Below, one piece after another: positions 53,660 through 60,847 of a stretch of DNA of 64,000 nt. The stretch lies in assembly GCA_013822015.1 (NCBI GenBank), contig PNJU01000003.1, positions 99,454-163,453 of the forward strand, given 5' to 3'. Made by a program: the position numbers and the translations under genes. The first letter of the stretch is position 1; every line of letters begins with the position of its first letter. The notes under the pieces are model-generated. The model ran no database searches. It was not told the origin of the DNA and saw only the letters and a program-made list of their open reading frames with translations. The DNA comes from Candidatus Puniceispirillum sp. GTDB taxonomy: Bacteria; Pseudomonadota; Alphaproteobacteria; Caedimonadales; UBA1908.

Positions 53660-55177
53660 TTAATGCATCCTGATGTGGGGCTGTGCTCTCGTTTGCGCAA
53701 CTGTATCTAACGTGCTCAGCAAGCGCAATGTCAGGGACTCTCTCAGATTCAAGCGACTGATCAGAGCGTCAAAATTGCCTTTCCTGAGATCTTCGTGGTC
53801 CTGAAAAGTCACTTTTTTGACGCAAGGAACCGGATCTTCCCAAAGAAGTGTCTGCGCAATGTGTGGCAGAAGAGCTCTGGGAAGCTTTAAGTGCAACTCA
53901 ACATTCCATATGCGGGTTTTCAAAAAGTCCAGAAAGCTGGTGAGTGCTGGCATATCCACCCTTTCTCTGGTAGCAGACGCCGTCAGACTCACCTGTTCAA
54001 AGGGAAAGCGTGAAAAGACCTCGCTCACGCGCCCTATGTCTCGGTTTGAATATGCGGTATCCAAATCCAAAGACAGACGGCGCACAAGTTTTTTTTCAGC
54101 AACAAAACGCAACCCATTGATATCAGCGTCACTTGTGTGCGTGATGCTCAATGCGCTTACGGGGACATCTCCCCCCTCCCCATCAAAGTGCCATGGTTTT
54201 GAAATGTCCACTTTAAAGTTGGGAACTTGAATGACCAAATCATTTAAAGTACGCAGTGACTGTGTCATGCCATCGACAAACAGTGGATCCTCTTGATCAA
54301 AAACTGAACTGCCCTCGGGGTGATCAATCCTCAAACATGCACGCCGCAATTGAGGGCTCCCATTGACGGCGTCAAAGAAAGCGTATCCCAGCGCTCTATG
54401 ATCTTTCCTGCTCGCAGGAAGATCATTAGGAGCAGGACACTTTGCTTTAAGCGTGAAAGACACTAAACGCGGTGACACACGCATCATAGTCAAAAAATTT
54501 TCTATTTCACAAAATCTCATTGGTAATGCATAAAATGCACTTCTAAGAAGCGGAAAGTGCATATCACTTTGAAAATCATCCATTGTAAGAAGATGTTGTG
54601 CCTGTATTGAAATTGTTTCGACCGATGCCGTACCATTGACCAAAAGATTTGCGATCTTATGTGACGCCTGTCGGTGCGCAATTTCTCTGCCTTCCTCTTG
54701 CAATTGACGCAAGTCGATATGAAAGTTGCAATCATACAGGACAGTTTTTAAGGTTGGGTGTGTCTTTGTGCACTCTAACAGTTCGCCCAGAAAGAAGCCG
54801 CCAATGAATGTATCGCGCACGTCAAGTTTTCGAAGGGTTTTATTTGTTTTCAGCGCCTCAATAAGTCTTTTTGCAAACATATCACCCAGCAAGGACTCCT
54901 TCAAATCAAGCTTAACAATGGATGTGTTTGTTGCAAGAGCCGCGGCAAAGGCACGTGTCTCGCAATCACTCATATAATAACCGGACATGTCCAGTTTGGC
55001 TGGCGCAGTATTATTTGCAACAATTTCTATCCAGTCAGACATTGAATCTGGTTCGCTACTTGCAGCAATGGCTTGAGGTGGCATAACGTCTTCATCATCT
55101 TGAGCTGTACCATAGAGATGCGTTAAAGAAAGCAAGACACTCCACAAAACACTTATTGTATAAAATTGTTTTTTCAT
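53660..55177 (-). CDS. Secreted leucine-rich-repeat protein 3
   Basis: A 505-residue paralogue, more distant than LRR 1 and 2 are from each other. ATG 55177 starts MKKQFYTISVLWSVLLSLTH with cleavage near YGTA-QDD; the frame is open to 55294 without a leader-like sequence. LRR units NTSIVKLDLKESLLGDMFAK and KTNKTLRKLDVRDTFIGGFF, and the linker PPQAIAASSEPDSMSDWIEI matches PQAVAASSQPSMFANWI in LRR 2. The C-terminal GRKSL motif is altered to LRESLTLRLLSTLD. The order of divergence suggests an older duplication followed by a newer one that gave LRR 1/2. Confidence 0.83.
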   Translation of the reverse strand: MKKQFYTISVLWSVLLSLTHLYGTAQDDEDVMPPQAIAASSEPDSMSDWIEIVANNTAPAKLDMSGYYMSDCETRAFAAALATNTSIVKLDLKESLLGDMFAKRLIEALKTNKTLRKLDVRDTFIGGFFLGELLECTKTHPTLKTVLYDCNFHIDLRQLQEEGREIAHRQASHKIANLLVNGTASVETISIQAQHLLTMDDFQSDMHFPLLRSAFYALPMRFCEIENFLTMMRVSPRLVSFTLKAKCPAPNDLPASRKDHRALGYAFFDAVNGSPQLRRACLRIDHPEGSSVFDQEDPLFVDGMTQSLRTLNDLVIQVPNFKVDISKPWHFDGEGGDVPVSALSITHTSDADINGLRFVAEKKLVRRLSLDLDTAYSNRDIGRVSEVFSRFPFEQVSLTASATRERVDMPALTSFLDFLKTRIWNVELHLKLPRALLPHIAQTLLWEDPVPCVKKVTFQDHEDLRKGNFDALISRLNLRESLTLRLLSTLDTVAQTRAQPHIRMH

Positions 55178-55407
55178 TGCGTATTTATTTTCTATATCTG
55201 ATTTCTGATCTGATTCCATATGCACAAATTTAAATCTTGTCAACAATAGAGACGACTTGTTTGTCAAAACTGGATTAAGGTTTTTTCTGCTCATGACGCG
55301 CGCCCGTATTAAGATTTTCGATGCCTCATCACGACGACTTCATTGCGGGGAGACACTATATCGTGACTGGCATCTTTAATGGGACAGCGTCAAAAAGAAC
55401 GCTTACG

Positions 55408-55438
55408 CCCCCCGCGCAAAGCATGAGCGCGAGGGGGG
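55408..55438. terminator. GC-rich hairpin after the arn operon
   Basis: CCCCCCGCGC (55408-55417) pairs with GCGCGAGGGGGG (55427-55438) with one bulged A. It follows the last arn gene (stop at 55463) on the minus strand and may end its transcript, although no T-run follows in that direction. The rest of 55178-55462 holds no gene that I can support. Confidence 0.45.
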
Positions 55439-55462
55439 ATTGGTTAAAAAAATGAAAGAGGT

Positions 55463-56515
55463 TTAGGCCGCTTGGGTATCACACATCTGGTCTTGCCCAG
55501 GTCCCTCGAGATAATAGTCAAGGGTCAAGCGCAGGGCTTGTTCCATATCATACTTAGGCTCCCACCCAAGATGGGTTTTGGCGTTTTCAATGGAGGGAAT
55601 GCGAAAGCCAAGATCCTGGTAGCCCGCACCGTAGTGCTTTTGTGAATCCACGGAAATGATCTTCACTTGCTGGGCGCGCTCTTGATAGCGCGGGTAGGTC
55701 TTGGCCAAGTCCACAAGTTTTGTGGCGAGCTCGCCAATGGAATAATCGTTCTTGGGGTTACCGATGTTGAAAATGCGCCGGCTTGCAGCCCCATTTTTAT
55801 TCTCAATAATACGCATCAAGGCTTCAATACCGTCATCGATATAGGTGAACGCGCGGCGCTGGGCCCCTCCGTCCACCAGGCGAATTTCCCCATGGTAAAG
55901 GATATTACTGATGAACTGGGTCACAACGCGTGAGCTGCCTTCTTTTTGGGCGTTCAAGCGATCAAGCTTTGGACCCAGCCAATTGAAGGGACGGAAGAGT
56001 GTGTAATCAAGGCCTTCCTCGCCGTAGGCGTAAATCACGCGGTCCATCATTTGCTTGGCGCAGGAATAAATCCAGCGCTGCTTATGGATGGGCCCCAGAA
56101 CGAGGGACGTGGTCTCCTCGTTAAATTCGCTCTCCTGGCTCATGCCATAAACCTCTGACGTGGATGGGAAAATCACACGCTTCTTGTAACGCACACACTG
56201 GCGCACGATTTCAAGGTTCGCCTCAAAGTCGAGCTCAAAAACGCGAAGGGGTTCCTTCACATACAAAGCCGGATTGGCAATGGCCACCAGCGGCAGCACC
56301 ACGTCACACTTTTTCACATGGTACGCCACCCACTCTTTATTGATGGTGATATCCCCTTCCACGAAGTGAAATCGCTTATGCTCAAGGCACGTACCCAGTT
56401 TATCTGTGGACATATCCATGCCGTACACTTCCCAAGAAGTATCTTTCAGGATGCGTTCAACAAGGCTGCTACCGATAAAGCCGTTCACACCAAGGATCAG
56501 GATTTTGAGGGACAT
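55463..56515 (-). CDS. arnA: UDP-glucuronate C4'' decarboxylase (ArnA dehydrogenase domain only)
   Basis: Converts UDP-glucuronic acid to UDP-4-keto-arabinose with NAD+. In enterobacteria this is the C-terminal half of the ArnA fusion; here it stands alone at 350 residues and no formyltransferase half is present. It opens with VNGFIGSSLVERIL (Rossmann), followed by FVEGDITINKEWVAYHVKKC and LPLVAIANPALYVKEPLRVF. The active site PSTSEVYGM with YSCAKQ (Tyr and Lys), and GYQDLGFRIPSI (Arg), matches ArnA. It starts 3 bp behind arnC in a tight operon. Assignment to the Ara4N pathway is supported by arnB, arnC, arnE and arnT next to it. Confidence 0.92.
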   Translation of the reverse strand: MSLKILILGVNGFIGSSLVERILKDTSWEVYGMDMSTDKLGTCLEHKRFHFVEGDITINKEWVAYHVKKCDVVLPLVAIANPALYVKEPLRVFELDFEANLEIVRQCVRYKKRVIFPSTSEVYGMSQESEFNEETTSLVLGPIHKQRWIYSCAKQMMDRVIYAYGEEGLDYTLFRPFNWLGPKLDRLNAQKEGSSRVVTQFISNILYHGEIRLVDGGAQRRAFTYIDDGIEALMRIIENKNGAASRRIFNIGNPKNDYSIGELATKLVDLAKTYPRYQERAQQVKIISVDSQKHYGAGYQDLGFRIPSIENAKTHLGWEPKYDMEQALRLTLDYYLEGPGQDQMCDTQAA

Positions 56516-56518
56516 AGT

Positions 56519-57526
56519 TTAAGACTCCACTTTCGTCGTTTTTTTGCGTTTTGGGGCGGCAGGCACTTGGGCTTCAGGCGCCTCTTCTAAGATTTCGCGA
56601 ATTAAAAAGCGTGGGCGGTGACGCACCACTTCATAGATGCGCCCCACGTACTCACCCACAATACCAATACCTGTGATGGCCACGCTCACAAGGAAGAAGA
56701 GGATGGCAAAGAGGGTAAAAAGACCTTGCGCCTCAGGCCCAATGATAAGGCGGCGCAGGAGCATGTATCCTACAAGGCAACCGCTGAGCGCTGATACGAG
56801 GAAACCAAAGACCGTAAAGACGTGAAGCGGCGCCATGGAAAAGCCCGTGAACAAATCAAAGGTCACGCGCACGAGGCGGTAGAGATCGTACTTGGACTCG
56901 CCTTCCGCCCGTGCCACATGTTCCACACCGATTTCCGTTGGGTTGGCGGCGAACTTGTATCCAAGGGCAGTCACGAAAGTAGACGATTCCTCGCTCTGGG
57001 TAATCAGATCCACAACCCGGCGTCCATACGCGCGGAACATGCAACCCTGGTCTTTAATATGAATATCTGTCACGGCGCCACGGATCTTATTCAAAATCTT
57101 GGACGGAAGGCTGCGCAGAAAGTACGAGTCATCACGCTCCTTGCGGTATGAGCCCACATAGTCGTGCCCCTTTTCATACTCCGCCAAAAGCTTTGGAATC
57201 TCTTCAGGCGGGTTCTGCATGTCCGCGTCCATGTTGACGATGACCTCTCCGCGCACGCGCTCAAAGGCCGCCATAATGGCCATGTGCTGACCAAAGTTAC
57301 CATTGAACTCAATGACGCGAATTTGTCCTGGGCGACGCTTGTGAAAATCCGCTAAAATCTCGCTGGAGCGGTCCCGGCTCCCATCATTGGTGAAAAGAAT
57401 CTCATAGGACTTGCCCAGCTTGTCACACACGGCCGTCAAGCGTGTGTATAAGGACTCAAGGCAGTCTTCCTCGTTATAAACAGGGACCACAACGGACAGA
57501 TAAACACTTTGGGGTTCTTTGATCAT
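56519..57526 (-). CDS. arnC: Undecaprenyl-phosphate Ara4N transferase
   Basis: GT2 enzyme moving the aminoarabinose unit from UDP to undecaprenyl phosphate at the inner membrane. The 335-residue protein has VYLSVVVPVYNEEDCLESLY, LFTNDGSRDRSSEILADFHK, NFGQHMAIMAAFERVRGEVI and VNMDADMQNPPEEIPKLL, and two C-terminal membrane helices (VFTVFGFLVSALSGCLVGYM, LFAILFFLVSVAITGIGIVG). In E. coli ArnC uses formylated Ara4N; which form is used here is open because no formyltransferase is seen. Start overlaps arnB by 4 bp. The basic tail APKRKKTTKVES is unusual. Confidence 0.92.
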   Translation of the reverse strand: MIKEPQSVYLSVVVPVYNEEDCLESLYTRLTAVCDKLGKSYEILFTNDGSRDRSSEILADFHKRRPGQIRVIEFNGNFGQHMAIMAAFERVRGEVIVNMDADMQNPPEEIPKLLAEYEKGHDYVGSYRKERDDSYFLRSLPSKILNKIRGAVTDIHIKDQGCMFRAYGRRVVDLITQSEESSTFVTALGYKFAANPTEIGVEHVARAEGESKYDLYRLVRVTFDLFTGFSMAPLHVFTVFGFLVSALSGCLVGYMLLRRLIIGPEAQGLFTLFAILFFLVSVAITGIGIVGEYVGRIYEVVRHRPRFLIREILEEAPEAQVPAAPKRKKTTKVES

Positions 57527-58686
57527 CGACGATTCTCTTTCAGGATTGACGTGATAGCCTCAACCACACGGTCTTGGGCGTCTGGTGTCATGGAGGCCCA
57601 CAAAGGCAAGCTCATGATGCGCGCGCCCACATCCTCGGCTATGGGGAAGGATCCTTCACCCCAGCCGTAGTTTGTGCGGTAATAGGAATACAAGTGCACG
57701 GGCGTATAGTGCACACCCACGCCAATGTTGTACTCCTTCATCTTGGCCACAAAGGCGTCCCTTGTCAGGTTCACCTTATCGAGATTCAAAAGAGGTGTGT
57801 AGATGTGCCATGCGTTGAGGCATGTGTAATCTGGCGCCGTTGGCAGGGTCAGCCCCCCCTCGCAGGACAAAAGACTGTTGTACCGGGCAACATGGGTTTG
57901 CCTTGCCTCATTCATGGCATCGAGCTTGTCGATCTGGTGAATGCCAAGGGAAGCCTGCAAATCTGACATGTTGCATTTGTATCCAGCCTCCACCACGTCA
58001 AGTGTTTGGCTGCCTTCTTTGCTGTAGCGGTTCCAAGCGTCACGGTCAAGACCATGGAGGCGCAGCTGTGTCACCTTCTTGGCAACGTCCGCGTCGCGGG
58101 TGACAAGACAGCCCCCTTCGGCGGTGGTCATGTTCTTGCACGGGTGAAAGCTAAAAACCTGAATATCGCCAAAGCTGCCTATGCGCTTACCTTTGTACTG
58201 GGCGCCAATGGCATGGGCTGCGTCCTCAATGACGCGCAGGCCCTTGGCCTTAGCAAAGGCATAGAGCGCGTCGCAGTCCACGGGCAGCCCCGCAAAGTGC
58301 ACAGGCATGATGGCCTTGGTACGCGGGGTCACGGCCTTTTCTAAAAGCCCTATATCCATGTTAAAGGTTTTGGGATCAATATCCACGAGGACAGGTGTGG
58401 CACCCGTGTGCACAATAGTGTTGAGGGTCGCCACAAAGGTCATGGGCGTTGTAATGACCTCGTCGCCAGGTCCCACGCCAACGGCTTTGAGGGCTAGGTG
58501 AAGGCCGGCGGTGGCACTCGATAGGGTGAGGGCATGGGGCGCCCCAAGATACGCGCGAAACTTTTCCTCAAGGAGTTGCACGCGCGGACCCGTTGCGATC
58601 CAGCCGGAGCGCAAGCACGCCACGACTTCGGCAATTTCTTCTTCACCCACATCGGGACGCGTAAAGGGTAAAAATTCCTGGGACAT
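57523..58686 (-). CDS. arnB: UDP-4-keto-arabinose aminotransferase
   Basis: PLP-dependent DegT/DnrJ/EryC1-family enzyme making UDP-Ara4N from UDP-4-keto-arabinose and glutamate. The 387-residue protein has MSQEFLPFTRPDVGEEEIAE, GDEVITTPMTFVATLNTIVH, VIEDAAHAIGAQYKGKRIG and the PLP-lysine motif FSFHPCKNMTTAEGG (Lys about 184), as in ArnB. ATG 58686 fits the family start; the frame extends to 58725 (TTG) overlapping arnE. The end overlaps arnC by 4 bp. Generic sugar aminotransferases look similar, but the surrounding arn genes settle the role. Confidence 0.93.
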   Translation of the reverse strand: MSQEFLPFTRPDVGEEEIAEVVACLRSGWIATGPRVQLLEEKFRAYLGAPHALTLSSATAGLHLALKAVGVGPGDEVITTPMTFVATLNTIVHTGATPVLVDIDPKTFNMDIGLLEKAVTPRTKAIMPVHFAGLPVDCDALYAFAKAKGLRVIEDAAHAIGAQYKGKRIGSFGDIQVFSFHPCKNMTTAEGGCLVTRDADVAKKVTQLRLHGLDRDAWNRYSKEGSQTLDVVEAGYKCNMSDLQASLGIHQIDKLDAMNEARQTHVARYNSLLSCEGGLTLPTAPDYTCLNAWHIYTPLLNLDKVNLTRDAFVAKMKEYNIGVGVHYTPVHLYSYYRTNYGWGEGSFPIAEDVGARIMSLPLWASMTPDAQDRVVEAITSILKENRR

Positions 58687-58708
58687 GTTTGTTGCTTTCT
58701 GACATTCT

Positions 58709-59086
58709 TTAACTACGTGAGACAAGATAAACCCCCACTAAAATCACACCAATACCAACCCAGCGCACGGGCGTTATCATCTCCCCCAAAATCCATGAGC
58801 CGCACAGTGCCGTCAGCACATACCCCAGGCTCGACAAGGGATAGGCAACGCTCACCTCGACCTTGGACAAGACGAATAGCCATAAAGCCACGCTCATCAC
58901 ATAAAGTCCAAGTCCGCCAATAATGGCAGGATTCATGCACAAGCGCCACGCAAGGTTTGGCAGGCCCTGGAGCGCAAAGCACATCTCGCCCACACCGCGC
59001 ACCCCAAGTTTTAAAAGAATCTGCGCGCCCGTATTGAGAAATACGCACAGCAAAATCAGGGGCAGTGTCGTCAGTGTTTGGGTCAT
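58709..59086 (-). CDS. arnE: ArnE/ArnF-like small flippase subunit
   Basis: A 125-residue protein with four hydrophobic helices of the EamA/SMR type: PLILLCVFLNTGAQILLKLG, PAIIGGLGLYVMSVALWLFV, SKVEVSVAYPLSSLGYVLTA and WVGIGVILVGVYLVSRS. In enterobacteria ArnE and ArnF together flip undecaprenyl-phosphate-Ara4N to the periplasm; only one such gene is present here, so it may act as a homodimer or pair with a gene elsewhere. The start overlaps arnT by 4 bp (ATGA). 22 bp separate it from arnB. Confidence 0.86.
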   Translation of the reverse strand: MTQTLTTLPLILLCVFLNTGAQILLKLGVRGVGEMCFALQGLPNLAWRLCMNPAIIGGLGLYVMSVALWLFVLSKVEVSVAYPLSSLGYVLTALCGSWILGEMITPVRWVGIGVILVGVYLVSRS

Positions 59087-60747
59087 GGACGCGGTCCGCT
59101 GGTTAACAAAATCTCTTTCTTTGTGCGCGCAACTTCTTGAAGTTTTTCACCCAAAAGGGCCTCCAGGCGCGCCACAAAATCAACGCTGGTTATTATATAG
59201 AACACCCCGCCGCCTCTGTACACCTTTAAAAAATGTTGCCTCGACATCATCCACGCACCTGTGTCTTCTACGCCCATGCCAAAGGCAAGCTCGCCTTGCC
59301 AGTTCACAACGGTGATGGTTTGCCCCAAATAAGGCGGCAGATCCTGATAGTAGCGCTCGAAGGCCACAAGCCGCGCGCCGTCCTTGCGTCCCGCTTCAAT
59401 GAGGGGCACAAAGGATTTAACGGAGCGCGTATCAAGGTGGGGCCAAGCGGCGTTGAGTAGAAACAAGAACCCAAGCCCCGTCACAAGGGTTTGGACACGC
59501 AGGCGCTGCCACGATGTTGTTGTCAAGAAAAGCGCGCCCATGACGCCCAAGAAAGCAACAAGGGCGAGCCACACCGGCGCAAACGCCCCCTCCCCCAATA
59601 TATCCTGGGCAAAAAGCGCGATGGGAACTGCTACGGCCAAAACCCACAAAACCGCTGCCACGGTGCGCCCTATGCGTCTTATCTCGACACCTGGCACACT
59701 GTCCCTTGCAAGAAAGACGCCGGTCATCACCGCTAAGGGGTGAAAGATGCACAGGATGTAAGGGATAAGCTTGGATTTCGAGGCCGAGAAAAAGCCAAAC
59801 ATAAAGATGCTCCAGATCATAAGAAGCATGAAGGCTGCGTCGGGAGCCGACGCGTCTTTATTCCTGAAGGCGTTTTTCACGCGCTGCCAAGGCTCTTTGA
59901 GGGAACCCACCACAAAGGGCGTCCAAGGCAGGAGCCCCACAAGCAGCACGGGCACGAAAAACCACAGGGGCTGAAAGCGCCCGTGGACGGTGGTCAGATA
60001 CCGCTCAAAATGCTCATGGATGAAGTAGAACTGGGCAAACTCAGGGTTTTTTAAGGACGCTAGGATATGCCAAGGTGCGGCAATCAAGAAGAAGAGCGCA
60101 ATACCCCAAGGCGTGAAGGCAAGGCGAACGGGGCGCAGGCTCCCAAGACAAGCCGCCCACACGAGGATCGCGCATCCTGGCAAAACCGCGCCGATAAGTC
60201 CCTTGGTCAAGACCGCCAGGGCCATGGAGGCGAAAAATCCCCCCAGAAGCACGCGACGTCTTCTTGGCGCCTCTTCGGCATATGCCGCTCCAAAGGACAG
60301 AAGCGCCAACGCCATCCACGTGCACACGGCCATGTCTAAAATGAGAAGCCTCGCCAGGGCAAAGTACAAAGTACTTGTGGCAAGAAGGGTGCCGGCCCAT
60401 AGACCGGCTGCGCGCCCAAAAAAGCGCCGACCAAAAGCGTACACGCCCAAGACCCCAAATAGGGCCATGAGCGCCGGAACAAGGCGCATGGCCCACTCCT
60501 GGATACCAAAGACCTTTTGGGTCAGAGCCGTCATCCAATACACAAACGGCGGCTTTTCGAAATACTTCACGCCGTTCAGGCGAGGCGTGACAAAATCATG
60601 GGTTGCCAGCATTTCCCGGGCAATTTCGGTGTAGCGCCCCTCATCGGGTGCGGATAGAGGCCGCCCCCCCGCCATAAAGGTAAACACAAACCCCGCAAAC
60701 AGGGTCAGCAGCAATAGATCAAGGAAAAAGGTCTGTCTTTTGGTCAC
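59083..60747 (-). CDS. arnT: Lipid A aminoarabinose transferase ArnT (GT83)
   Basis: Periplasm-facing glycosyltransferase adding Ara4N to lipid A phosphates, which gives resistance to cationic peptides. The 554-residue protein has about 12-13 membrane helices and the signatures PLSAPDEGRYTEIAREMLAT and FEKPPFVYWMTALTQKVFGI of the GT83/PMT family. GTG 60747 is used; a TTG at 60765 would add six residues. First gene of the operon in transcription order. Other GT83 enzymes add mannose or galactosamine, but the neighbouring arnA/B/C point to aminoarabinose. Confidence 0.9.
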   Translation of the reverse strand: MTKRQTFFLDLLLLTLFAGFVFTFMAGGRPLSAPDEGRYTEIAREMLATHDFVTPRLNGVKYFEKPPFVYWMTALTQKVFGIQEWAMRLVPALMALFGVLGVYAFGRRFFGRAAGLWAGTLLATSTLYFALARLLILDMAVCTWMALALLSFGAAYAEEAPRRRRVLLGGFFASMALAVLTKGLIGAVLPGCAILVWAACLGSLRPVRLAFTPWGIALFFLIAAPWHILASLKNPEFAQFYFIHEHFERYLTTVHGRFQPLWFFVPVLLVGLLPWTPFVVGSLKEPWQRVKNAFRNKDASAPDAAFMLLMIWSIFMFGFFSASKSKLIPYILCIFHPLAVMTGVFLARDSVPGVEIRRIGRTVAAVLWVLAVAVPIALFAQDILGEGAFAPVWLALVAFLGVMGALFLTTTSWQRLRVQTLVTGLGFLFLLNAAWPHLDTRSVKSFVPLIEAGRKDGARLVAFERYYQDLPPYLGQTITVVNWQGELAFGMGVEDTGAWMMSRQHFLKVYRGGGVFYIITSVDFVARLEALLGEKLQEVARTKKEILLTSGPRP

Positions 60748-60814
60748 GTGGGCGTCTCTTATCAACTGTCTTGGCAGCTTACGTTCACCACGTCAAATGT
60801 CAATGGGAGAGGCA

Positions 60815-60845
60815 AAAAAAAGCCCCCGTTGCCGGGGGCTTTTTC
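60815..60845. terminator. Bidirectional intrinsic terminator
   Basis: AGCCCCCG (60821-60828) and CGGGGGCT (60833-60840) form a perfect 8-bp stem with a TTGC loop, flanked by A-run and T5. It ends the giant P/S/T-rich gene on the minus strand directly before the arnT start region, so the arn operon needs its own promoter in 60748-60815. Confidence 0.88.
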
Positions 60846-60847
60846 TC

